DNA of 41,553 nucleotides from Bacteroidota bacterium. GTDB lineage: Bacteria > Bacteroidota > Bacteroidia > Bacteroidales > F082. The notes beneath the pieces are model-generated. The model saw only the letters and a program-made list of their open reading frames with translations. It searched no databases and was not told the origin of the DNA. The stretch is from contig JACNJS010000027.1 of assembly GCA_014382445.1 (NCBI GenBank), positions 1-41,553 of the forward strand, read 5' to 3'. This document shows positions 26,458-34,169 of the stretch, piece after piece. The first letter of the stretch is position 1. The number at the start of each line of letters is the position of its first letter. Both the position numbers and the translations under genes were made by a program.

Positions 26458-27039
26458 TTAAGCGAAATTTTCTCTAATATCTTCCTTTAATGCCTTAAGA
26501 GCTTTTTCAATAGGATTAACTTTAGTATTAAATCCATTTGTTATTATTTCCTGGGCAAACTTACCTGAATCTTCATCTGAACTATATTTTGCTGCTGCAG
26601 AATTTACCAATCTTACAACCTCTTCTTTTGCTGCTCTAACAAGATCCCAAGCCGAATCAACTATATAAAGTTGTTGCGACATATTATGTTCGTATTCATT
26701 TCTGATAGTCGATAACAACAAAGAATGTAATGTGCTAAATCTAACATTTGGTGTTATAACTCTTGTTACCAGGTTTGGTGGGTTTATGCGTTCCAAAAAC
26801 AAGGCCATCCTCTCGTATGCCTGAAACTTAAGTGGGATACTAATTTTTTGCCCATTTGTTTTTCTGTCAATATCCAGTTTCATTTTAAACAGTTGCTGTT
26901 CGTTGCACAAATAATCCAACTGCTTTAAATTTTGTTTTGTAAATTCACGCATCATAATATAAACAACAACTACAATCGCCAGCGAGGGTATAATTACAAT
27001 CAATAAATTAATAAAATAATCCATAACATATTCATTCAA
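26458..27039 (-). CDS. Conserved membrane-anchored Bacteroidota protein
   Basis: 193 residues. One N-terminal membrane helix (YFINLLIVIIPSLAIVVVVY) is followed by a coiled cytoplasmic region with IPLKFQAYERMALFLERINP and QLYIVDSAWDLVRAAKEEV. I recognise this as a conserved Bacteroidota protein (DUF7935-like, from memory) without known function. It is first in the DUF2520-kdsC-ubiA-maf operon; the stop is 3 bp before the next start. Confidence 0.8.
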   Translation of the reverse strand: MNEYVMDYFINLLIVIIPSLAIVVVVYIMMREFTKQNLKQLDYLCNEQQLFKMKLDIDRKTNGQKISIPLKFQAYERMALFLERINPPNLVTRVITPNVRFSTLHSLLLSTIRNEYEHNMSQQLYIVDSAWDLVRAAKEEVVRLVNSAAAKYSSDEDSGKFAQEIITNGFNTKVNPIEKALKALKEDIRENFA

Positions 27040-27112
27040 ATATCACTAATACAAAATAACAACTAATTTTAATGCTAAAATGCAAATTAATGTGATTACA
27101 TGGAACATATTT

Positions 27113-27265
27113 TAGTGTCAAGTCAAGTATCAACTATTGAGGCGACTGCTTCGCCATTCTTCCCTGTCTGCAGGCCAGGCTCAGGCTCGCAGTGCCGTCT
27201 TTGCAATGATGAAGTACGAGGAAGCGGCAATCTCTATTCGCCACTTTACAATTGACTTAACACTA
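27113..27265. mobile_element. MITE-like element with 14-bp terminal inverted repeats
   Basis: The ends TAGTGTCAAGTCAA (27113-27126) and TTGACTTAACACTA (27252-27265) are inverted repeats with one mismatch. The interior includes ATTGAGGCGACTGCTTCGCC and a GAGGAAGCGGCAATCTC stretch, resembling a dispersed Bacteroidota repeat that ends GCTTCG...GCAATG. No coding capacity. The right end recurs at 19966-19982 beside the truncated nucleoside hydrolase. No target duplication is evident. Confidence 0.6.
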
Positions 27266-27338
27266 TCGCACGAATTTTTCGCGTATTTAGTTATAATAAT
27301 TTTGTATTGTTCACCTACTTAAGCTCTCATTTTAATAC

Positions 27339-27346
27339 TATATTTG
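27339..27346 (+). promoter_or_regulatory. Candidate -7 box of the aminotransferase gene
   Basis: TATATTTG matches TAnnTTTG. A start about 7 nt downstream would place transcription after the ATG at 27307 and before the GTG at 27367, supporting the latter as the translation start. No clear -33 element is seen. Confidence 0.4.
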
Positions 27347-27366
27347 CTCCTTTTAAATTCAAAAAA

Positions 27367-28575
27367 GTGGATAAAAATATATTATCCGATCGGATATTAA
27401 ATCTGACGGAATCAGCAACATTGGAAATGACAAGGCTCAGCCGCGAGTTTAAAGCAAACGGAATTGACGTTATAACACTAAGTATTGGTGAGCCAGATTT
27501 TGATACACCTCAGCATATAAAAGATGCCGGTAAAATAGCTATTGATAATAACATTACTCATTATCCTCCTGTACCTGGTTTCCTGGAACTAAGGGAGGCA
27601 ATTGCTCAAAAGCTAAAGCGCGATAACGGTCTGGATTTCAATGCAAGCCAGATTGTTGTCTCAACAGGTGCAAAGCATTCGCTTATTAATGTTTTTATGT
27701 GTATTCTCAATCAGGGTGATGAAGTAATTATACCCGCACCTTATTGGGTGTCGTACCCCGAAATGGTTAATCTTTCAGGAGGAACCCCGGTTATTATCGA
27801 TGCCGGGATTGAAAATGATTTTAAGGTAACACCCGAAAAAGTAGAAGCCGCGATTACGCCTAAAACCAAAGCATTTTTGTTTAATTCCCCGGGCAATCCA
27901 ACAGGATCGGTTTATTCACGTAGTGAACTTGAGGCGCTTGCCGATGTTTTTGCTAAATATCCAGATATACTGATTGTTGCAGATGAAATATATGAATATA
28001 TAAATTTTGAAGGAAAGCATGAAAGCCTTGCTTCTTTTAAAAAAATACAAGATCGGGTTGTAGTAGTAAACGGTGTTTCGAAGGGTATGGCTATGACAGG
28101 CTGGAGAATTGGTTATATAGCAGGTCCGCAATTTATTGCAACTGCATGCATAAAACTTCAGGGTCAGTATACTTCCGGAACCGGTACTATTTCGCAAATG
28201 GCTGCCCTGGAAGCGGTGAAAACCATACCTGAAACTTCAACAGATTTGAAAAATATGTTAAGTGCTTTCAGGGAAAGACGTGATTTGTTAATTGATTTAG
28301 TTAATGATATTCCCGGAATGAAAACCAATGTGCCAGTTGGTGCATTTTACCTTTTCCCTGATGTTAGCTATTATTACGGTAAGTCGGATGGAAATACTAT
28401 AATAAATAATAGCAATGATTTAAGTATGTATTTGCTCAACTATGCCCATGTTGCGGTGGTTCCGGGTGAAGCTTTTGGAAGTCCTGAATGTATCAGGATT
28501 TCTTATGCTACCTCAAAAGAATTGATTACCGAAGCTGTAAAAAGGATAAAGCTGGCTCTGGAAAAACTCTCTTAG
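27367..28575 (+). CDS. Class I PLP-dependent aminotransferase, aspartate type
   Basis: About 402 residues from GTG 27367 (VDKNILSDRILNLTESATLE), which is where similarity to aspartate aminotransferases begins. The ATG at 27307 adds 20 non-conserved residues upstream of the putative promoter. Conserved features are ITLSIGEPDFDTP, STGAKHSLINV, FNSPGNPTGSVYSR, VADEIYEYI and the cofactor lysine in NGVSKGMAMTGWRIGY; the C-terminus has the substrate-binding Arg in CIRISYATS. It probably interconverts aspartate/oxaloacetate and glutamate/2-oxoglutarate; prephenate activity is possible. Monocistronic. Confidence 0.93.
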   Translation: MDKNILSDRILNLTESATLEMTRLSREFKANGIDVITLSIGEPDFDTPQHIKDAGKIAIDNNITHYPPVPGFLELREAIAQKLKRDNGLDFNASQIVVSTGAKHSLINVFMCILNQGDEVIIPAPYWVSYPEMVNLSGGTPVIIDAGIENDFKVTPEKVEAAITPKTKAFLFNSPGNPTGSVYSRSELEALADVFAKYPDILIVADEIYEYINFEGKHESLASFKKIQDRVVVVNGVSKGMAMTGWRIGYIAGPQFIATACIKLQGQYTSGTGTISQMAALEAVKTIPETSTDLKNMLSAFRERRDLLIDLVNDIPGMKTNVPVGAFYLFPDVSYYYGKSDGNTIINNSNDLSMYLLNYAHVAVVPGEAFGSPECIRISYATSKELITEAVKRIKLALEKLS

Positions 28576-28593
28576 TTTGTAAATTTCATCTAA

Positions 28594-29118
28594 TCATAAA
28601 AATTCAACAACTTCATCAAGTGGTTTCCTGATCTTTTCTATTTTTTTTTGATAACCTGAATTTGGATAACCTAAAGGTGTGATACTGTAAACAACTTCAT
28701 TGTCAGCTAATTGCAGCACTTCTCTCAACACCTTGTTGTCAAAAGCTGCAATCCAGCAAGTAGCTACTTTAACTGCTTCAGCGGCAAGTATCATATGATC
28801 CATAGCAATTGTAACGTCAGTTTCAATTGAATTGTAATCGTCAGTTGTTCGTACCCAGGATAAGCTACTATCGCCTACAACAACTAATATATGTGGAGCA
28901 TTTTTAAACCAATTTTTGGGATAACATTCTCTTACCTGTTGGAGCATATGGTCTGAAGAAATAATAATAAATTTCCATGGTTGCCTGTTGGCAGCCGAAG
29001 GCGCAAGGCGTCCGGCATCAGCTATCTTTAATAAAATTTCCTTTTCAATTTTCTTATTTGTATCGTAATCTCTTACACTTTCGCGTGTATTAATTAGTTC
29101 AAAATAATCCATAAGCAT
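28594..29118 (-). CDS. Nitroreductase family FMN oxidoreductase
   Basis: About 174 residues from MLMDYFELINTRESVRDYD; an ATG two codons later (29112) is equally plausible, and the ATG at 29154 adds unlikely residues. Arg/Ser in NTRESVRDYD, APSAANRQPWKFIII and the C-terminal ITPLGYPNSGYQKKIEKIRKP-like end are typical of the NfsA/NfsB-like flavin reductase fold. The physiological substrate is unknown. It converges on the aminotransferase gene, with 18 bp between the two stops. Confidence 0.9.
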   Translation of the reverse strand: MLMDYFELINTRESVRDYDTNKKIEKEILLKIADAGRLAPSAANRQPWKFIIISSDHMLQQVRECYPKNWFKNAPHILVVVGDSSLSWVRTTDDYNSIETDVTIAMDHMILAAEAVKVATCWIAAFDNKVLREVLQLADNEVVYSITPLGYPNSGYQKKIEKIRKPLDEVVEFL

Positions 29119-29228
29119 ATAATTAAAATTACGGTAACTAATCAGCGTTAGCAAAGGTAGTTAGTTTTTTCCTAACTAATCAGTGTTTTAAAGTGTTGTT
29201 TATATTTTTATTACAGAAATAGTTTCTA

Positions 29229-29325
29229 CCGCAATGAACGCCAAGTTATATACAAAGAACGCTAAGTTGTTGAATATGTATTCTTTGCGAATTTTGCGGT
29301 TTACATGGCGAACTTTGTGGTTAAA
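29229..29325. repeat. Imperfect inverted repeat, CGCCAAG/CTTTGCG type
   Basis: ACCGCAATGAACGCCAAGTT to ATTTTGCGGTTTAC and GCGAACTTTGTGGTTAAAT form the arms of an imperfect palindrome similar in style to the repeats at 39102-39410. It fills most of the 284-bp gap before the TonB receptor; no gene is seen. Confidence 0.6.
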
Positions 29326-29402
29326 TAACTTAGATCACTCACATTGAGTATAATACAATTTATTATAGCACACTGATTAGTTACATTACTTTAATGTATA
29401 GT

Positions 29403-31808
29403 CTAAAATTTTAAGTTCACCCCAAGCATAAAATTAAACCCGGCCTGAGGAAAGTACCCGTTCATTTCATATTCCACATCATCATAATAATATCTATATA
29501 CCCAGGCGTTTGTTTCATACTTTTCATTAAAGATGTTGTTGAGACTTAATAATAAATCAATCTTCCGGATAAAACCGGTTTCAAACGAATAATTAAAGCT
29601 GATATTATTAACAAAATATGGCCCAAGACTCCGTTTAATATTTGCGGTATTATCAATATACTGTCTGCCTACATACTTAGAAAATAAACTGACCTTAAGG
29701 TTCTTAACAGGAATTATGCTTATGTTGCCTGAGAGTATGGTATTTGGTGAAAAGGAAATATCTGTTGTGCCCAGCTCTTGTTTTTCCTGCCCCCATGTTG
29801 TCCAATTATCAACGTAGGAAACAAAATCCATAATTTTATTTTGACTTAGTGTAGCGTTTACTTTCAACTCAACAATTTCAAAAAGCCATGTTCCGGCAAT
29901 TAGTTCAATTCCGGCGCGATAACTACCCGGTACATTTGTAAAGATGGGTGTTCCTACATTATTTATTTTTCCGGTCATCACAAACTGGTTTTTGTAATCC
30001 ATGAAAAATAAATTTGCCTCAATCAAAACCGAATTACGCTCATACTTGTAACCAAACTCTATATCAGTAAGTTTCTCAGGTGAGATGGATTGTGAGGAGT
30101 CAGCATCCCTAAATACTGAGCGGTTTGGCTCCCTGTTTGCAATTCCAACCGACAAATATATATTTTGTGTATTATTAATTTTGTAAAAAATGCCGGCTTT
30201 TGGGTTAAAGAAATTGTAACGATGTGTTTGTGTTAGATCGCGCAGATCGTCATGAGTTCCATTAATATTGTAGCTGATATTACGGTATTGTAAATCTCCA
30301 TAAAGATTTATTTTATCGTTTAAATCAAATCTTGCTTTAGCAAAAATGTTTATGTCCGATTTCTTCCCTGTGTTGAAATACCAATTATTGTTATATTGGT
30401 CTAAAGTTGCAACCTGGGCCCAAATAACTTTTCCATAATGATCGCCATCGTAATAATTCAAACTACCTCCAAAACTCAGTTTTAATCTTTCTGTTGAATA
30501 ATTTGCCGAGAGGTTGATCCCGTAGAACTTATTATCCAGCCACTTCTGTTGTATTAGGTTGGTTCTGGTAATCGTATCATTGCCTATAATTGTATCTCTT
30601 AAGCCATAACTTGTTAATTTACTGCCATTTTTATAACTTTCATAATATCCTTTACCTGTGGTAAGAAATATAGAAGAGGCAATATTAAACTTATTGTTGA
30701 ATTGGTGACCGTGGTGTAATTGATAGTAATTCTGTAAATAGTTATCGGTTTGATTATTGTAATAACCTAAAAAATTTCCGTCTTTGTCATATATTTCACC
30801 TGCGGGGTTATAAGTCCTGTTTGTTTCCAGACTGTCTTTTGGTACACCGTACCACGACTGGTAAGTTTTTTCATCCCCCAATAGTACAACGGCTTTTATA
30901 ATGTCCTTTTTTCCATAATATGATCCGGAGAAATATGCCGACTTAAGGTTTGATGAAGCACGGTCGATATAACCGTCAGATTTAATGGAAGAAACCCGGC
31001 CGATAAAATTCCACCTTGTATTTAACATTCCCGATCCAACAATAATTGAATTTTTTAGAGTATTGAATGATCCAAACGAATTATTAATTTCCGCATAGGG
31101 ATTAGGATTATTGTCTCCGGTTTTGATATTAATACTTGCTCCGAAAGAGGCAGCACCGTTAGTGGATGTACCTACACCTCGCTGAACCTGAATATCATTA
31201 ATAGATGATGCAAGGTCAGGAAGGTCGACGAAATATACGCTGTGTGATTCACCATCGTTTACTGGAACTCCGTTGAGTGTAACGTTTATACCGGTTAAAT
31301 CCGTCCCCCTGATTCTAAGACTCGTGTAACCAATTCCGGCTCCTGCATCCGACGAAACTACTATTGATGGAATTGATTTAAGAATATAAGGGAGGTCCTT
31401 TCCAGTGTTATTTTCTTCAATTTCAGCTTGATCTATAATAGTATATGTGTTTGGCGATTCATCAGTGGCTCGGATGGCCGAGATAATTACTTCATCACTC
31501 ATTATTGTTGATGGCTGTAAAGCTATGTTTTGGCTGGCATTCTTCTTGATATTTATTTTAATAGTTTGTGATTCAAATCCTACATAAGATATTTTTATCT
31601 TATAACTTCCAGAATTTAAATCCATAATTTCGTAATATCCGTTGTTATCAGAAATTGATTTTAATTGGGTGTTTAGTACAACAATATGTGCTCCCGTTAA
31701 AGGAAGCCCATCATCATTGCCGGTAATTTTGCCAGATATACTAAACTGAGCAACTACCATAATTGGCAACATTGCCAAAACAATAATTAGTAAGTAATTC
31801 TTTTGCAT
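29403..31808 (-). CDS. TonB-dependent receptor, TPP riboswitch-controlled (thiamin uptake)
   Basis: 801 residues. A signal peptide (MQKNYLLIIVLAMLPIMVVA) is followed by a carboxypeptidase-regulatory-like domain (~22-100; ISGKITGNDDGLPLTGAHIV). A plug domain follows (~125-235; PYILKSIPSIVV, LRIRGTD, INVTLNGVPVNDGESH, VQRGVGTSTNGAASFGASI), then a 22-strand type barrel ending in FNFMLGVNLKF. It would import a large or scarce ligand across the outer membrane using TonB energy. The TPP riboswitch in its leader makes thiamin or a thiamin phosphate the likely ligand, as in the OMR1-type receptors of Bacteroidota. Monocistronic; no other thiamin gene is adjacent. Confidence 0.94.
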   Translation of the reverse strand: MQKNYLLIIVLAMLPIMVVAQFSISGKITGNDDGLPLTGAHIVVLNTQLKSISDNNGYYEIMDLNSGSYKIKISYVGFESQTIKINIKKNASQNIALQPSTIMSDEVIISAIRATDESPNTYTIIDQAEIEENNTGKDLPYILKSIPSIVVSSDAGAGIGYTSLRIRGTDLTGINVTLNGVPVNDGESHSVYFVDLPDLASSINDIQVQRGVGTSTNGAASFGASINIKTGDNNPNPYAEINNSFGSFNTLKNSIIVGSGMLNTRWNFIGRVSSIKSDGYIDRASSNLKSAYFSGSYYGKKDIIKAVVLLGDEKTYQSWYGVPKDSLETNRTYNPAGEIYDKDGNFLGYYNNQTDNYLQNYYQLHHGHQFNNKFNIASSIFLTTGKGYYESYKNGSKLTSYGLRDTIIGNDTITRTNLIQQKWLDNKFYGINLSANYSTERLKLSFGGSLNYYDGDHYGKVIWAQVATLDQYNNNWYFNTGKKSDINIFAKARFDLNDKINLYGDLQYRNISYNINGTHDDLRDLTQTHRYNFFNPKAGIFYKINNTQNIYLSVGIANREPNRSVFRDADSSQSISPEKLTDIEFGYKYERNSVLIEANLFFMDYKNQFVMTGKINNVGTPIFTNVPGSYRAGIELIAGTWLFEIVELKVNATLSQNKIMDFVSYVDNWTTWGQEKQELGTTDISFSPNTILSGNISIIPVKNLKVSLFSKYVGRQYIDNTANIKRSLGPYFVNNISFNYSFETGFIRKIDLLLSLNNIFNEKYETNAWVYRYYYDDVEYEMNGYFPQAGFNFMLGVNLKF

Positions 31809-31872
31809 AATTCTTTTGATTTTTTAAATATAAAAATCAATAGAAGAAAGCCTAATGGGTTGTAACTACTCT

Positions 31873-31946
31873 TTCCCTACACCGGCATTATCCGGATCAG
31901 GTACAGAGGGTATAATCTCAGCCCTTGTTTTTGAGGCACCCCTATT
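31873..31946 (-). ncRNA. TPP riboswitch (THI element)
   Basis: Read on the minus strand: AGGGGTGCC, then GGCTGAGATTATACCC, then ACCTGATCCGGATAATGCC and GGTGTAGGGA. These are the conserved P2-P5 blocks of the thiamin pyrophosphate aptamer, in order. It lies 65 bp before the TonB receptor start. In this phylum such leaders repress thiamin uptake and synthesis genes when the cofactor is plentiful. Confidence 0.96.
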
Positions 31947-31957
31947 GGTATGTAATG

Positions 31958-31965
31958 CAAAAGTA
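31958..31965 (-). promoter_or_regulatory. Candidate -7 promoter box for the riboswitch transcript
   Basis: TACTTTTG on the minus strand fits TAnnTTTG. A start ~7 nt downstream would place the RNA 5' end a few bases before the aptamer. No clear -33 TTTG is seen at 19 bp. Confidence 0.5.
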
Positions 31966-31977
31966 TAAAAAATTCTC

Positions 31978-32044
31978 GTTTAGCGAAGCGCAACGAGGAT
32001 GCCTTCTTTCCAATTTATCACCCAAGTAAACGGATATTTTCAAT
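31978..32044 (+). repeat. Diverged direct repeat left of the DUF4143 ATPase gene
   Basis: GTTTAGCGAAGCGCAACGAG and the following TTCTTTCCAATTTATC match 33756-33823 over about 68 bp with roughly three quarters identity by eye. The two copies bracket the ATPase gene. Confidence 0.7.
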
Positions 32045-32197
32045 CAATAATTTTAACAAAAAGTGAAAACTAATTTATTGATAGCTCTATATCAGCATTC
32101 AATCATGTTAAGTATTATTACAATAATTGCCAAATTTATGTTATGTTTTATTACAATATACTTTATCTTTGTCCTACGATTCATTACATAATTAATC

Positions 32198-33538
32198 ATG
32201 TTTAACAGGACAAATATAATCAGACTAAGGAACTGGGCTAACGAAAAAGACCGAAAACCACTGGTATTAAGAGGAGCCCGACAAACAGGAAAAACTACCC
32301 TCATTGATATCTTTGCCAAAGATTTTGATCAGTATATTTATCTCAATCTTGAAAAAGAAAAGGAAAGCAAGCTATTTGATGGTTCATTTTCCATACCTCA
32401 GTTGCTGGATGCAATATTCTATTTAAAAGATGTTGATAAAAACAAGGGTAGTACACTACTGTTTATTGATGAAATTCAGAACAACCCAAATGCAGTTGCT
32501 ACACTGCGTTATTTTTATGAAGAAGCAAAGGATTTATTTGTAGTTGCAGCCGGTTCCCTCCTCGAAACTCTGATTGACAAAACAATTTCTTTTCCTGTTG
32601 GAAGAGTTGATTACATGCCTGTAAGACCATGTTCGTTCATTGAATACCTGAGTGCACTTGGAGAAACTAGTAGCCTTGAGATTATCCTTAGCGGGCAAGT
32701 ACCTGATTATGCACACGACAAACTATCTGAGCTGTTCAGAACTTACACAATTATTGGTGGGATGCCCGAAATTATTAATGAATACTGCAAAAGCAGGGAT
32801 ATGAACCGCCTAAAGCAAATTTACGAAAGGCTGATTGTATCTTATCAGGATGATGTGGAAAAATATGCTCAAAACCAAACAATGGCCAGAGTAATAAGGC
32901 ACATTATCGGATCGGCTTTTCAATATGCAGGCACGCGTATAACCTTCGAAAAATTTGGCCAGTCAACCTATCGTTCCAGAGAGATGAGCGAAGCATTCAG
33001 GACGCTTGAGAAAACAATGTTGCTTCAGTTGGAATATCCTGTTAGCAAAACAAGACTTCCAATTGAAGAGAAATTACGATTGTCGCCAAAATTACTCATG
33101 CTCGACACGGGTTTGGTTAACTATTCGTCGGGCATACAAAAAGAGATGGTCATATCCAATCTCATCGATGAAGTTTATAAAGGGAAAATAGCCGAACACA
33201 TTGCAGGACAAGAACTGTTAGCACTAAAGCCATCAGTACGATCTAAACTAAATTTTTGGGTACCTAAAAACCCAAATGCGCAAGCCGAACTCGACTATGT
33301 ATGGCCATGGGAGGATATGTTAATCCCTATTGAAGTAAAATCAGGAGCAACAGGTAGTCTGCGCTCATTACACCGTTTTGTTGATGAAGCACCTCATAGC
33401 TGGGCTGTCCGCATATACACAGGTAAATATAAGATTGAAGATATTGCAACCATTAAAGGAAAAAAATTCAAACTCATTAATTTGCCCTACTACCTTGTGG
33501 GTCAAATTGATAAGATTCTGAAAGCCAATATAGCATAA
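32198..33538 (+). CDS. AAA ATPase with C-terminal DUF4143 domain
   Basis: 446 residues. An N-terminal AAA-14-type ATPase has Walker A GARQTGKTTLIDIFAKDFD and Walker B TLLFIDEIQNN, with VAAGSLLETL and PVGRVDYMPVRPCSFIEYL downstream. The C-terminal DUF4143 domain includes EYPVSKTRLP, LLMLDTGLVNY, NFWVPKNPNAQAELDYVW and IPIEVKSGATGSLRSL, a nuclease-like E-VK motif. The family is widespread and of unclear function; toxin-antitoxin or defence roles have been suggested for relatives. Its stop codon lies in the first base pairs of the 102-bp tandem repeat. A truncated paralogue is at 14159. Confidence 0.92.
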   Translation: MFNRTNIIRLRNWANEKDRKPLVLRGARQTGKTTLIDIFAKDFDQYIYLNLEKEKESKLFDGSFSIPQLLDAIFYLKDVDKNKGSTLLFIDEIQNNPNAVATLRYFYEEAKDLFVVAAGSLLETLIDKTISFPVGRVDYMPVRPCSFIEYLSALGETSSLEIILSGQVPDYAHDKLSELFRTYTIIGGMPEIINEYCKSRDMNRLKQIYERLIVSYQDDVEKYAQNQTMARVIRHIIGSAFQYAGTRITFEKFGQSTYRSREMSEAFRTLEKTMLLQLEYPVSKTRLPIEEKLRLSPKLLMLDTGLVNYSSGIQKEMVISNLIDEVYKGKIAEHIAGQELLALKPSVRSKLNFWVPKNPNAQAELDYVWPWEDMLIPIEVKSGATGSLRSLHRFVDEAPHSWAVRIYTGKYKIEDIATIKGKKFKLINLPYYLVGQIDKILKANIA

Positions 33539-33735
33539 CTAGCACGAGTCTTCCAACCAGGCCTTGCGGGCAAGCGCGACTCGTGCTTTGTTTCCCACAT
33601 AACTTTCGAAGATAACAATGAAAACCCGACTACCCCATAACTAGCGCGAGTCTTCCAACCAGGCCTTGCGGGCAAGCGCGACTCGTGCTTTGTTTTCCAC
33701 ATAACTTTCGAAGATAACAATGAAAACCCGACAAC
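33534..33735. repeat. Two 102-bp tandem repeats with internal hairpin
   Basis: CATAACTAGC starts the units at 33534 and 33636. Each has GCGCGAGTCTTCCAACC, GCCTTGCGGGCAAGC and GCGACTCGTGCTT, so CGAGTC pairs with GACTCG and CTTGCGGGCAAG is itself a hairpin. They end with AACAATGAAAACCCGAC. The layout resembles the 59-bp units at 16992: ACTAGC, inverted xxAGTC/GACTxx arms, GTGCTTT. Confidence 0.92.
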
Positions 33736-33755
33736 AACGACAACCCCTCTTTCCT

Positions 33756-33823
33756 GTTTAACAAAGCATAACGAGCATGCTTTCTTTCCAATTTATCTCT
33801 CCTGTAAGTGAATATTTTCCACA
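33756..33823 (+). repeat. Diverged direct repeat right of the DUF4143 ATPase gene
   Basis: GTTTAACAAAGCATAACGAG followed by TTCTTTCCAATTTATC; the partner of 31978-32044. Confidence 0.7.
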
Positions 33824-33974
33824 AGACCATTATACAAATCATCAATTAGGCTATCGTATTTACTTTTTTACCGGTCTATATAAATACCAGTTTCTTCCAA
33901 CTATGAAACCGGCATATCAGTCCTAGGTCTAATGCTGTTTAATAATTTCGTTAAATTTGTCAACGTTTAAGCAC

Positions 33975-34134
33975 CTCGTTTGCAACGAGGATGTATGGTT
34001 TACAACGAAGATGTATCTACATCCTCTGCGTTTATAACGCTCTATATAATAATATAATTCAGCAAAATTTCATCTTCGTTATATAAACACTTACAACAGA
34101 CGAGAAATATTATGCATCCTCGTTGCAAACAAGG
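33975..34134. repeat. MITE-like palindromic element downstream of dnaE
   Basis: CTCGTTTGCAACGAGGATG (33975-33993) and CATCCTCGTTGCAAACAAG (34115-34133) are inverted. Internal short palindromes (TTTACAACGAAGATGTA / TACATCCTCTGCG) suggest a highly structured DNA or RNA. No coding frame. The rest of the 33824-34169 gap shows no gene. Confidence 0.65.
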
Positions 34135-34169
34135 ACAAGGTTGAGACCGATTCTGGAAGGTCTGATAGC

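Noticed and set aside
33502-33720. 72-codon minus-strand frame with repeated HESRLPARPGWKTRASY
   Set aside because: It is a translation of the 102-bp tandem repeat with no ribosome site or family.
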